Positions 16,246 to 25,286 are shown, counted from the stretch's first letter. The stretch: DNA of 39,003 bases from Nitrosomonas sp. (GCA_024281695.1 JAMXAE010000007.1:1-39003); one strand, 5' to 3'. Notes: generated from the sequence alone by a model not told the origin. Made by a program: numbers and translations.

Positions 16246-17507
16246 AAGCCCTGTTCTTTCTTCGTCATTATAATGACATTGACCATGTCACTCCGGTTAT
16301 TTTCAAATGGATTAAATCTGGCCATCAATGCGATGTTGTTCTGATTGATTCAATAAAATTCCGCCGAGATTTTCGGATTAAGTATTTAAGTCAACTGGAA
16401 GGTGTGCGAGTAGCGCACGTGCGAGAGCTATTTTCCTTGACTGAATATATCAAATGGCGTCTACAAATGTTCTTATTGACGCGTAATGTGAGACGTATAA
16501 AAGTCATTGGTCCGTTAGTGACTGCATTAGCTGAACGTTATGATGAAACAAAGCGCGAGCCGCTGTGGCGGCATACCGCTGAATATCTATTGAATAGAAG
16601 TTTTGCAAACACTAATGAGGGTGTCATCGCTTTTGACTGGATTGAAAGAAATTCAGTGATTTGTGTGGAATGGGTAGAAGTAGTGGTGGCGATGGCAAAA
16701 AGCAGGGGGTTAGGGACTGTATCGTTGCCTCATGGTGATAGTCCGCATGCCAGTCAGCTGATTCGCCGCGGTGAGAGGCAGGTGAAACCCGATGTTACCT
16801 TCTCCGCGGCTACGATGTTTAATAAGGTGGTAGTGCCCAATGAATTATGTGCTGTACGCTTCCGTCCTTTTATGGCAGAAAATCAACTGGCTGTATTAGG
16901 TTCTCCACGGTACTGTGAAGAATGGTTAACAATACTTTCCGGATTGATGCCGCCTTCACCGCTGGTTCGTTCCGACAGTCGGCTTAAAATTGTTATGTTT
17001 CTGAGAAAAGCTAACTTCACCACATTTTGGGAAGAAGTGGGTGAAGTGGTGCATATGATTGCTGAGTTTCCCAGCGTGGAATTGATCATCAAACCGCATA
17101 CGCGCAGCGGGTGGAAGCAATCACTGACGAGAGATAGCTCGATTAAGCAACTGCCTAATGTGCGAGTTGCGGGCGATGATGCGCATTCAGTTCATTTAAT
17201 GAATTGGTCTGATGTCATTATTGATTTGGCCACTTCGGTAGTGTTTGAAGCGGTCAGAGCAAAGAAACCGGTACTGGCTGCTGATTATTTAATTGCTGCG
17301 CGTTCCGCTGTGGCTTATTACATGCCGGAAACAGAGCTAAAATGCCGTGACGACGTGTATGAGAAAATTAATTATTTCCTTACTCATGGTTGCGATGCTT
17401 TCTATGTTGAAGAGCACCGACAGCGTTTTTTAAAGGAGATGCTGGATTTTCCCGATGCTAATGTGTTACCTCGTTATGTAGCGCTACTTGAACAATCAAT
17501 GCATTAA
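16236..17507 (+). CDS. Putative GT-B-fold glycosyl/glycerophosphotransferase of surface polysaccharide synthesis
   Basis: 423 residues, cytoplasmic, without a signal peptide. The C-terminal half has the layout of CDP-glycerol glycerophosphotransferase-like and capsule transferases: SLPHGDSPHASQL (about 165-177), LIIKPHTRSGW (about 284-294), then WSDVIIDLATSVVFEAVRAKKPVL (from about 328), in which the S/T-S-x-x-x-E segment normally contacts the nucleotide donor. The N-terminal half is not recognised. A start at 16242 (third residue, in an ATGA overlap with a leader frame) is equally possible. It is the first plus-strand gene of the glycan island, divergent from the KdsB-like operon. Donor and acceptor unknown. 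Confidence 0.65.
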   Translation: MGMKALFFLRHYNDIDHVTPVIFKWIKSGHQCDVVLIDSIKFRRDFRIKYLSQLEGVRVAHVRELFSLTEYIKWRLQMFLLTRNVRRIKVIGPLVTALAERYDETKREPLWRHTAEYLLNRSFANTNEGVIAFDWIERNSVICVEWVEVVVAMAKSRGLGTVSLPHGDSPHASQLIRRGERQVKPDVTFSAATMFNKVVVPNELCAVRFRPFMAENQLAVLGSPRYCEEWLTILSGLMPPSPLVRSDSRLKIVMFLRKANFTTFWEEVGEVVHMIAEFPSVELIIKPHTRSGWKQSLTRDSSIKQLPNVRVAGDDAHSVHLMNWSDVIIDLATSVVFEAVRAKKPVLAADYLIAARSAVAYYMPETELKCRDDVYEKINYFLTHGCDAFYVEEHRQRFLKEMLDFPDANVLPRYVALLEQSMH

Positions 17508-17567
17508 ATTGCTTCACAATCTGCCTTATTAATAAAGGTTTTTCATTAATTTTATAAAGTGATCGTA

Positions 17568-18332
17568 ATGCGAGTAAAAGACGTATTAAATGAATTGGTT
17601 GTAGCAGCGTATAGACTGAAAGGAGGGTATGCGAAAGTACAAGTCAGAGATCAATCCATCCTTATTTCAGTCGATCATTTACGGACACTGAAACGGGCAA
17701 AGACTTACTCGATTAAAGAGCCGGATACGCTGGATTGGCTAGATAGTTTTGAACCTAATTCATGTTATTTTGATCTTGGTGCAAATATCGGTCAATATTC
17801 CTTATATCCCGCTAAAAAATATGGCGACCAGATTCGAGTGTTTTCTTTTGAACCGCAGAATAACAATTATTATGTATTAAATAAAAATATTTTTTTTAAT
17901 GGCTTGGGAAAAAATATTTTATCGTATTGCGTTGCGGTATCTGGTCAAAGTGAATTCTCAAAATTATATATACCCAAATTTATTCCCGGTGGGAATCGAT
18001 CCCAATTCGGGAATGAAGACATTGAGAATATGAAAATATCAGCGACGCATATTCAAGGAATATTTGGTGTAACGCTGGATGATTTATGCGGTAAGTGGGG
18101 ATTTCCCTATCCAAATTACATGAAGATCGACGTGGATGGTATAGAAATTTCTATTCTCAAAGGTGCGAAGTCTGTATTGACGAATCCTGCGTTGAAGTCT
18201 GTTATTGTTGAACTAGGTACTACTGCTGAGCAGGAAAAAGCAATTTCTTTAATGCAAGAAGCAGGCCTCGAAGTTAAGCAACGGTCGACCAGAAATTGGG
18301 GGGAAACCTGCCTGATATTTGCAAGAAGCTAA
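17568..18332 (+). CDS. FkbM-family methyltransferase
   Basis: 254 residues from the ATG at 17568; a GTG three codons earlier is an alternative. SAM motif I is CYFDLGANIGQYSL (about 66-79), followed by VFSFEPQNNNY (motif II) and YMKIDVDGIEISILKGA, the signature of FkbM-type O-methyltransferases. Such proteins commonly methylate sugar hydroxyls in exopolysaccharide and O-antigen clusters. Position between two glycan transferases supports that role here. No clear Shine-Dalgarno site is seen. Confidence 0.85.
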   Translation: MRVKDVLNELVVAAYRLKGGYAKVQVRDQSILISVDHLRTLKRAKTYSIKEPDTLDWLDSFEPNSCYFDLGANIGQYSLYPAKKYGDQIRVFSFEPQNNNYYVLNKNIFFNGLGKNILSYCVAVSGQSEFSKLYIPKFIPGGNRSQFGNEDIENMKISATHIQGIFGVTLDDLCGKWGFPYPNYMKIDVDGIEISILKGAKSVLTNPALKSVIVELGTTAEQEKAISLMQEAGLEVKQRSTRNWGETCLIFARS

Positions 18333-18450
18333 TCTGTAAGAATCTACTTCCCCATTCTTCCTTATTCCATAATGGATAATATGGAATATTTTTTACCTCT
18401 TAACAGGGTGTTGAGAGGATTCCTGGTGCTAAAAATCTTGTCTGGAATTT

Positions 18451-19473
18451 ATGAATAAGTCGGTTAATCCGTCTGTTGATGTCATCATACCTGTCTATAA
18501 TGCGCCAGAGTTAACAAGGCGTTGTATTGATTCTGTTATAACTTATCTAGGAGAATCGATAAGAACTATTTATATTCAAGATGATGCGTCGAATAATGAA
18601 ACTCGAAAAATGCTTGATAGCCTCCTTTATGAACAAGTTCAGGTATATCATGCACTCAGTAATCAAGGGTTTGGTAAATCAGTGAATGAGGCAGCTGCTC
18701 GTTCTGACGCAGATTTGGTGTTGATACTGAATTCTGATACTGAAGTGTATGAAAATTTCTTACCGTTATTGTGCCATGCTTTTGCAGTTGATCCGGAATT
18801 AGCGGTTATAAGCTCTGTTGATGATCGTTCTGCTAAATATGATTTTGAACGATATATGCGGCGTCCGGGAGGATATATTATAACTTATCGTTTTAAAGGC
18901 CATGCTTTTTTAATGCGACGCAATCTATTTATAGAGATGGGTGGTTTTGATCTGAAATTTGGTCGAGGTTACTATGAAGACACAGATCTGGGACGTCGAT
19001 TGGATCAAGAAGGGTGGCGTATGGGGGTGCATCCGGATGCTTATATTCGTCATGAAAGCGGCGGATCATTTGGACGCGGTCAATCCTATCGAGCATTAGC
19101 GAAACGCAACCGCAAATTTTATCACTCACGTTATCCTGATGCATGCCGCAATATCTTGTTGGTTTCAGGTCAATGCACAATGGCTGATTTATCTGTTGAA
19201 CTGACTGATGCGATTGAACATGTTTTTCGGCAAGGTGGGAGCATTCATTGGCTCACATCAGTGCCATTGCCTCAGCTATCTTGTTTGCAAATGCGTAACA
19301 ATCAAGCAAGTATTAGAATGATCGTGAAGCTGATGTTGCGTGGCTGGTCGCGAGAAGATAAACGTATCTCTGCCGTTTGGATATTGTCGGATGCCTCAGG
19401 TTTGCTGCGTGTTTTATTGGCGCTCTGTGTCCGCGTGCGCAAGCTCAAAATTCAAAAGTGGAAAATTGAGTAA
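18451..19473 (+). CDS. Family 2 glycosyltransferase
   Basis: 340 residues. The GT-A domain starts at once: VDVIIPVYNAPELTRRCIDS (about 9-28), the metal-binding DxD-like motif LILNSDTEVY (about 91-100) and the acceptor-side motif GGFDLKFGRGYYEDTDLGRRL, ending in the ED pair thought to hold the catalytic base. This fits rhamnosyl/GlcNAc-type transferases that extend surface glycans in the cytoplasm. The C-terminal third (about 240-340) is not recognised. After its stop codon a different frame stays open to 19582 and could be an old C-terminal extension lost by frameshift. Confidence 0.85.
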   Translation: MNKSVNPSVDVIIPVYNAPELTRRCIDSVITYLGESIRTIYIQDDASNNETRKMLDSLLYEQVQVYHALSNQGFGKSVNEAAARSDADLVLILNSDTEVYENFLPLLCHAFAVDPELAVISSVDDRSAKYDFERYMRRPGGYIITYRFKGHAFLMRRNLFIEMGGFDLKFGRGYYEDTDLGRRLDQEGWRMGVHPDAYIRHESGGSFGRGQSYRALAKRNRKFYHSRYPDACRNILLVSGQCTMADLSVELTDAIEHVFRQGGSIHWLTSVPLPQLSCLQMRNNQASIRMIVKLMLRGWSREDKRISAVWILSDASGLLRVLLALCVRVRKLKIQKWKIE

Positions 19474-19586
19474 TCTGAATTTTTGGATTGATTATCGGAG
19501 ACATCCGCTGAGGAAGACGTATTACCAAATACGATCCAGAATAACTGTGGTTTCTGAGCTATATTCAAAAATCAAGAAATAAGCTT

Positions 19587-20777
19587 ATGAAAAGAATATT
19601 GACTGATGCATGGCATGAATCATTTGTAAGGTTTGCGCTGTTCTCTTTTTGCCTGGGATTCTGGTATACCGGGCTAAGTTTCTTTTATTTCCCATTGTTA
19701 GGGGTAGCTTGGTTAATCGACGGGGGATTGCATCGATTAAATCAGACAATCAAAGAACCATTGGTACAAGCAATTCTTCTGTTGTGCATGTTTTTGCTGT
19801 TGGGATTGCTATGGGGTGACATTCCAGAAGACGGACGAATGAAATGGTTGAAGTACTTTATTTTGCTGATATTTATACCACTTTACGCTCTTCTAAATAG
19901 AACGCGTTTGCCATGGGCAATAGGCGGACTGGTGATGGGTTATTTTTGTGTTCTCGCGTTAGGTATCTATCAATGGCTTGTGATGGGAGTTCAGGGCATT
20001 CCATTGTTGGGAATGTCTTATCTGAGTTTCTCAGCCATGCTGGGTATAGGAGTCATTGTGGCCATTTGTCTGGCAGATTTAAGCCATTCAATAAAACTAG
20101 GTATCGTACTGTGGATAGTTGCTCTTGTGCTATTGCTGATTCAATTTCACCAGAATGGAAGAATTCTGTTATTTGCAACGTTAATCACTCTATTATTCTT
20201 AGCTTTCTTACGCTATAAGATGGAAATTAGAAAATTCATAGTGGTTTCTATATCTGTACTTATGATCACTTCTATTTTTGCTTATAGTAGCGCTGCTTTT
20301 CAGGATAGATGGACGCAAGCAAAGAATGACGTCGAATTATTACAACAAGGTAACTACAGTTCAAGTTTGGGGTATCGGCTTGCGATGTGGGATGTCGGTT
20401 TGCATGGCATTGCTGAACATCCATTATTGGGTCTTGGGACAGGCGCGCCCGAAAGCTACTTTGAAAATACAATCCTAACGTATAAAAACGGTATTTATAA
20501 GGATCTGCCAGCATTCCAGGAAACTGCGCACTATCACAATGACTGGATTGAAATCGGTATGCATATTGGTATTCTAGGTATACTGGCCTTAATGTTTCTT
20601 TTCTGGGGTTGGTATCAGGCGTTCAAGAAAAATCAGCTAGACTTACTAGGAGCGGGCTTATTAAGTTATATTTTTCTAGCTGGCCTGACAGATACTTTTA
20701 TTATCTTTAGTAGAACTCAAATTCTATTACTGATTGTTACCGCGATTGCTATCTGTTGGCAAAGGAAAGTACGTTGA
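19587..20777 (+). CDS. O-antigen ligase/polymerase family membrane protein (WaaL/Wzy_C)
   Basis: 396 residues with about ten or more hydrophobic membrane segments. A large periplasmic loop (about 233-330) contains HYHNDWIEIGMHIGILG near 315-331, the conserved H-N-E motif of the O-antigen ligase superfamily. These inner-membrane proteins transfer undecaprenyl-linked glycan to lipid A core (WaaL), to protein (PglL-type) or to another glycan (Wzy). Which of these applies cannot be decided from sequence. It is the last plus-strand gene of the first glycan segment and converges with the RgpF-like gene. Confidence 0.85.
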   Translation: MKRILTDAWHESFVRFALFSFCLGFWYTGLSFFYFPLLGVAWLIDGGLHRLNQTIKEPLVQAILLLCMFLLLGLLWGDIPEDGRMKWLKYFILLIFIPLYALLNRTRLPWAIGGLVMGYFCVLALGIYQWLVMGVQGIPLLGMSYLSFSAMLGIGVIVAICLADLSHSIKLGIVLWIVALVLLLIQFHQNGRILLFATLITLLFLAFLRYKMEIRKFIVVSISVLMITSIFAYSSAAFQDRWTQAKNDVELLQQGNYSSSLGYRLAMWDVGLHGIAEHPLLGLGTGAPESYFENTILTYKNGIYKDLPAFQETAHYHNDWIEIGMHIGILGILALMFLFWGWYQAFKKNQLDLLGAGLLSYIFLAGLTDTFIIFSRTQILLLIVTAIAICWQRKVR

Positions 20778-20860
20778 TGATTCTGTATTGATTGGCATTT
20801 TATGGATTGTTCTGGGATCAGGCAACACGTAACAATATGCACATTTACTTCCTACCCAGT

Positions 20861-21772
20861 TTAATCAACTAAGATCTCGATAGTATAATTTGAATCACTT
20901 TCTATAAGCACTGCTGAGATTTCTTCAATGGTTATCTTTCTTTTTGCCACTAATCTCTTTTTGAGAAAAGGGAATTTTAATTCAGTAATCAGTGGCTTCC
21001 ATAAATCATGAGTTATATCTATCAAATCCTTCGGTTTTTCTGAATATCCAATTTGGCTAGAACTGTTTTCTAAGCTGTAAAGTGCTAATATTTTAAATCG
21101 ACGGCTTAGCGATTGAGAAAAGCCAACTTCATATTTACGCACGATTGCCATCTTAAATTCAAGAACCTTTATTTTATTAAAGAATTCGATAAATTCCTGC
21201 GAGGTTGATACAGATTTCTTACAATAGAGGAAATAGGATTGTAAGTGTGGATGAAACTGCAAAGAATCTGTCATGCCAACAATATCTGCATTTTCATTTT
21301 CTAATCTGGCGATAATATCTTTAAAACTGAAAAGTGGACCGAAGACACTATCATTGGCTAACAGGAGCGCTCTGTGCATAGGATAATAAGGATACTCTCT
21401 TAGTCCTATTTTCCACCCATAAAAATCGTAGCCACTATTTTCCCGATTAATTATTTTTATGCATAAACTCGAGAGTTTCTTTAAATCAGCGTCGTATAGA
21501 GTATCACTGGAACTGATGAAGATGATATCGAAGCCTGCCAGCTTAAGTTCACTTAGATAGTGATATACGTTTCTTTTGATAGTGCTATTTTTATCGTAGC
21601 TACAAAAGAAGCATACCGGCCGCTCATAATCAGGCACCAGGTTTCCTGGATGTGCGCAGCGTACGATAGGATTTTTATACGATTTCTTTTTTAGCAGCAA
21701 GAAACGAAATACATTGCAGAAATATTTTAACTCCAAAGTTATTTTTTTATAATGCCAATATAATCTTTTCAT
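20861..21772 (-). CDS. RgpF-like rhamnan synthesis family protein
   Basis: 303 residues, AT-rich. The RgpF signature is clear: RPVCFFCSYDKNS (about 51-63), then RENSGYDFYGWKIGLREY and ALLLANDSVFGPL in the middle. RgpF-type proteins act in building rhamnose-rich cell-wall or O-chain polysaccharides and have a glycosyltransferase-like fold. The N-terminal 45 residues are basic and could bind membrane. It is the only minus-strand gene of the island, which together with its base composition suggests that the island was assembled in pieces. Confidence 0.82.
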   Translation of the reverse strand: MKRLYWHYKKITLELKYFCNVFRFLLLKKKSYKNPIVRCAHPGNLVPDYERPVCFFCSYDKNSTIKRNVYHYLSELKLAGFDIIFISSSDTLYDADLKKLSSLCIKIINRENSGYDFYGWKIGLREYPYYPMHRALLLANDSVFGPLFSFKDIIARLENENADIVGMTDSLQFHPHLQSYFLYCKKSVSTSQEFIEFFNKIKVLEFKMAIVRKYEVGFSQSLSRRFKILALYSLENSSSQIGYSEKPKDLIDITHDLWKPLITELKFPFLKKRLVAKRKITIEEISAVLIESDSNYTIEILVD

Positions 21773-22102
21773 AAGATGTCGTCGGAAATTTGAGGCTTAG
21801 TAGCTTGATCTTAACATTAAAAGATAACAGACTGATTGATGCGTTACCTCAATCTGAAGATAGGGCGTGTTCTTCTACACCTCTATCGTTAAGTACGCAA
21901 GATCGGTTATTGGGCGTTATAGATTATTCAAATTAGGGTTTCTTATCGATGCCACGTTGGAGATCAGGTTGATTTGATTCTTTCAGTACTACCAGTACAA
22001 TCTTTGTCATTCAGAATGACTCATTCTTCAAAGCATTTTTTACTGAGCATATATCGTATTAGAGTACTTGAAGTCGTTGCTTGACTGTATAAAAGGAAGA
22101 TT
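21773..22102. other. 330-bp intergenic region between divergent glycan genes
   Basis: Holds the start regions of the RgpF-like gene (minus) and a methyltransferase gene (plus, AAGGAAG site at 22093-22099). Bases 21805-21936 form an open frame with a segment, KDNRLIDALPQSEDR, that recalls the N-terminus of Crp/Fnr-type regulators; it may be a gene fragment. No hairpin or repeat stands out. Confidence 0.4.
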
Positions 22103-22840
22103 GTGAAAAAGCTGAAATTGCTAAAGTTGTTGAGAATGCCATTCTTATTAATAGAATCAATGTTTGATAAAGAATTTTTGGCGCCAGATGTTCCTATGTC
22201 AAGCGTGGTTAGCCATCAGAAATGGCAAGAATATCTGTATGAGATTGGTAATAAACCTGGCATGAGAGTGCTAGAAATAGGTAGTCGTGAAGTAACTGGT
22301 GTATCAAATGCCCGGAGTAAATTTAACAATGCAGACTATTTCGGTTTTGATTATTATCCTGGGAACAATGTTGATATTGTAGGAGATGCTCATAAGCTAT
22401 CTTCTTATTTTGGAGAAGATGAAAAATTTGATGTTATATATTCAAGTGCGTGTTTTGAACACTTCGCAATGCCCTGGATTGTTGCTGTTGAGATTGCGAA
22501 AGTACTTAAAGTCGGTGGTTTTGTTTTTGTGGAAACTCATTTTTCATTTTCATCACATGAGAGACCGTGGCATTTCTTTCAGTCTAGTGATATGGGATTA
22601 AGAGTTTTGTTTTCCGAAGCGCTTGGGTTTGAATGCGTGGAGGCTGGTATGTCAAATCCAATTGTTGGTCGATTTTCGTCGCTAGCAGATACTTATTTGA
22701 AAAACAAACCCATTCGTGGTCTTTATTGTCACAGCGAGTATCTTGGCAAGAAGATAAAAGATGTAAAGAACTTTCATTGGGAACAAGTTGATTTGGCAAG
22801 TGTTGTGCATGAAACAAAATACCCAAAACCAAAAGTATGA
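22103..22840 (+). CDS. SAM-dependent class I methyltransferase
   Basis: 245 residues starting with GTG, chosen because AAGGAAG lies at 22093-22099. Motif I is MRVLEIGSREVTG (about 54-66), the acidic residue after strand 2 is in FGFDYYPG, VDIVGDAHKL follows, and FDVIYSSACFEHF with KVLKVGGFVFVETH forms motifs II-III. This is the Methyltransf_11 layout. In this island it probably methylates a sugar or another glycan precursor; the acceptor is unknown. A 181-base gap without recognised content separates it from the next gene. Confidence 0.8.
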   Translation: MKKLKLLKLLRMPFLLIESMFDKEFLAPDVPMSSVVSHQKWQEYLYEIGNKPGMRVLEIGSREVTGVSNARSKFNNADYFGFDYYPGNNVDIVGDAHKLSSYFGEDEKFDVIYSSACFEHFAMPWIVAVEIAKVLKVGGFVFVETHFSFSSHERPWHFFQSSDMGLRVLFSEALGFECVEAGMSNPIVGRFSSLADTYLKNKPIRGLYCHSEYLGKKIKDVKNFHWEQVDLASVVHETKYPKPKV

Positions 22841-23021
22841 TCTATCGTATTGCATATATCAATCAATAGGTAGCGCTTAACAATGCTCGTCTATTCATGT
22901 CTTGAGTGGATTCTGGTTTCGATTGGCTGCAATTTCTTTTTAAGTTAATAGGAATTCAGATGAAGTATGTGTGTTAGGTTATCCAGTGATCAACTACGTA
23001 TGATTTTATGCTTATTAGGAG

Positions 23022-23713
23022 ATGAAGTTGATTGATATACAATCTCCTCCGTTTGTGGATGATTCAAGCATTTTAATACCTGTGAATCCGGTGATTGAAG
23101 ACTATATGCGGAGCTTGGTGAAGCAAACTGATCATCCTGTATTAATAGAAATGGAGGAATTAGCGAGACTGAGAAAATTTCTGATCATTTATCGTCTGGT
23201 AGGTGTTTTTCTTGAGACTCAGGCGAAGATGATTAACGCAAAGCGTGTGTTTGAATTCGGTAGTGGTTATGGTTACTCGGCGTACTGGTTCGCAAGAGCG
23301 GTTGGTGCTGATGGATATGTCATTTGTAGTGACGGGGATTCAATGAATTGCGAACGTGCAAAAAATATCTTTCTGCTGCTGCTTTATGGGAACGTATAGA
23401 ATTTCGTGTGGGTGTGGCACAAGATGTATTTGCACAAACAGATGGTCTGTTTGATATCTGTTATAACGATGTTGATAAAGAGGCTTACCCGCAAATTTGG
23501 CACATGGCCAAGGGCTGGATTCGTCCTGGTGGTCTTTATATTGCGGATAATGCTTTATGGCATGGTCGTGTAACCATGGGAAACTATGTCGATGCTGTGT
23601 TTGGTTCAACGGAAGCGATTGCAGAGCATAATCGGCTGGTTTTTAATGATCCCGAGTTCGATGCGTTTATTAATCCAATTCGTGATGGTGTGATCGTTGC
23701 GAGAAGAAAATGA
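23022..23713 (+). pseudogene. O-methyltransferase (class I, catechol/caffeoyl-type) broken by a frameshift in a poly-A run
   Basis: The first frame (23022-23399) encodes the N-terminal half with SAM motif I FEFGSGYGYSAYWFARAVG and stops at TAG 23397. The second frame resumes at about 23360 and runs to 23713 with FDICYNDVDKEAYPQIW and WIRPGGLYIADNALWHGRV. Adding one A to the run at 23360-23365 (A6 to A7) joins them into one 230-residue protein through ERAKKYLSAAALWER. So there is a one-base deletion, slippage site or sequencing error. The ATG at 23022 directly abuts AGGAG; a TTG at 23028 has better spacing. Separate expression of both halves is unlikely to give an active enzyme. Confidence 0.8.
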
Positions 23714-23820
23714 TCAAGATTTAAAGAAATAACAATAAATCCACAATATTTATCAAGTTATTATATGTTTTATAAGTAATGTGATTGTCGTGGCAGTTTA
23801 ATGGATTAATTGGTATAGTG

Positions 23821-23843
23821 CTATTTTAGCACCTGTAAAATAG
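23821..23843. promoter_or_regulatory. 8-bp inverted repeat upstream of the DUF2024 gene
   Basis: CTATTTTA (23821-23828) and TAAAATAG (23836-23843) are perfect inverted copies around a 7-base spacer, 52 bases before the start codon. It could be an operator or a weak hairpin; no T-tract follows. Confidence 0.3.
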
Positions 23844-23895
23844 TATGTTGTTTAAAGGTATGTTTGCTGTAATTGATATGTTTTAAGGAAATAAT

Positions 23896-24150
23896 ATGCA
23901 AATTCATGTTTATGATACTTATGTTAAAGCTAAAGATGGGCATACGATGCACTTTGATGTATTCACGGCGGTGAAAGATGATCAGAAGGCCGTTGAATAT
24001 GCCAAACAATGGCTCGCTTCAATTGGTGAAGGTAACGCGACTGTTACCAGTAGGGAATGTAGTTTTTGCCATAGCCAAAGTGCACCGCCAGATGTCATTG
24101 ATGCGATTAATAATAATGGTTTTTATATTTACAAGATGGAAGGTTGTTAG
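23896..24150 (+). CDS. DUF2024 family protein
   Basis: 84 residues, cytoplasmic. The N-terminus MQIHVYDTYVKAKDGHTMHF and C-terminus GFYIYKMEGC match the DUF2024 family closely, along with the CSFCHS motif (cysteines about 54 and 57). The cysteine pair plus the terminal cysteine could bind metal or be redox active, but no function is established. AAGGAAAT lies a few bases before the ATG. Solitary. Confidence 0.88.
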   Translation: MQIHVYDTYVKAKDGHTMHFDVFTAVKDDQKAVEYAKQWLASIGEGNATVTSRECSFCHSQSAPPDVIDAINNNGFYIYKMEGC

Positions 24151-24240
24151 TTATTAATGATTCCCTGGTTGTAGTAAGTAATCTAGATTTGAGATGCTTC
24201 AATCCTGATACTATCAATCATTATTCTCAAGGTTTACTAA

Positions 24241-24756
24241 ATGAAGTTAAATTTCAGAAAAGTAATAATTTCTAGTGCTATTTTTATATTTTGTAGCTCG
24301 GTTCAGGCTACAGAACCGAAGCTAATTGGAGAGCACGGCGATTGGGCAGCTTATACGTTTATGGAGAACAATAGCAAGGTTTGCTACATGGTTAGCCATC
24401 CCAAGAAAACAACAGGTAATTATACAAAAAGGGGGGATGTATTTGCTTTAATAACACACCGCCCAGCAGAGAAAAGTAAGAATGTCTTTAGCTATATTGC
24501 TGGCTATTCATATAAACCAGGTAGTGAGGCAACAGTTATAGTAAATAATCAAAATTTTCGCCTTTTTACTCAAGATGATTCGGCTTGGGCTCCTGATGAA
24601 TCAACTGATAGTAAAATAGCTGATGCCATTAAACGTGGAAGTTCTCTGATAGTTAAGGGTGCATCAGTGCGTGGAACAGAGACAGTGGATACCTTTGGTT
24701 TAAGTGGTTCATCGTCGGCTTATAAAGCGATTTCATCTGAGTGTGGTGTGAAATAA
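24241..24756 (+). CDS. Periplasmic IalB-like (invasion-associated locus B) protein
   Basis: 171 residues. A signal peptide is evident: basic start MKLNFRKV, hydrophobic core ISSAIFIFC, and a probable cut after VQA at residue 23. The mature part begins with a GDWAAYTF motif and has KVCYMVSHPKK and a C-terminal SSECG, the two cysteines that may form a disulfide in IalB-domain proteins. The family name comes from Bartonella, but most members are uncharacterised periplasmic proteins in free-living bacteria, and no invasion role is implied. Confidence 0.78.
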   Translation: MKLNFRKVIISSAIFIFCSSVQATEPKLIGEHGDWAAYTFMENNSKVCYMVSHPKKTTGNYTKRGDVFALITHRPAEKSKNVFSYIAGYSYKPGSEATVIVNNQNFRLFTQDDSAWAPDESTDSKIADAIKRGSSLIVKGASVRGTETVDTFGLSGSSSAYKAISSECGVK

Positions 24757-24825
24757 TATTCTTAGGGTGATAATTTACCTGGGTTTGTTTAAACAAGGAT
24801 TGCATCGGTAACAAAGGAAAATATT

Positions 24826-25170
24826 ATGAATGATAAGATCATCATTTATCAGAAACCTACTTGCAGTAAATGTAGGGCGACATTATCTCTACTTAAGGAC
24901 AGTGGGAAGGAATTTGAGTCGATCAATTATTATGAAACTCCTTTAACAGCTGATAAATTAAGAGAGCTGGTTCGGAAACTGAATATGACTGTGCGTGATA
25001 TCTTGCGCAAAGATGAACCATTGGCTCGTACTTTAGATGCAGTATCGGATGACGAATTAATTAATGCTATGGTTGAAAATCCTGATTTGATTCAGCGTCC
25101 TATAGTAGTATGGGGTAACAAAGCTAAATTATGTCGACCTCCAGAGCATGTGATGGAGTTACTCGAATAA
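24826..25170 (+). CDS. ArsC/YfgD-family thioredoxin-fold protein (arsenate reductase-like)
   Basis: 114 residues with the ArsC fold. The N-terminal motif KPTCSKCRATL has cysteines at 13 and 16, and the C-terminal QRPIVVWGNKAKLCRPPE matches the conserved end of ArsC-like proteins. In glutaredoxin-linked ArsC a single cysteine (CGxS) reduces arsenate; the CxxC here is more like thiol-redox relatives, so arsenate reduction is not assured. No ars operon genes are nearby. AAAGGAAA lies about 7 bases before the ATG. It converges with rplS across a long palindrome. Confidence 0.82.
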   Translation: MNDKIIIYQKPTCSKCRATLSLLKDSGKEFESINYYETPLTADKLRELVRKLNMTVRDILRKDEPLARTLDAVSDDELINAMVENPDLIQRPIVVWGNKAKLCRPPEHVMELLE

Positions 25171-25208
25171 GGTTCATATTTTTAATAAAGAGCCCTTTTT
25201 AATGGATT

Positions 25209-25272
25209 GTGAAATATAAATAAAGGAGTAGTACATTAATATCAATGTACTACTCCTTTATTTATATTTCAC
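25209..25272. terminator. 29-bp perfect palindrome, probable bidirectional terminator
   Basis: Arms 25209-25237 and 25244-25272 are perfect reverse complements around a 6-base loop. It lies between the convergent arsC-like and rplS genes, 39 bases after one stop and 14 after the other. The outer part of each arm is A/T-rich and the core holds AGGAGTAGTACATT. Both transcripts would form the same hairpin. Its length is unusual for a plain terminator. Confidence 0.7.
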
Positions 25273-25286
25273 CTTGTTTCTGGGAA

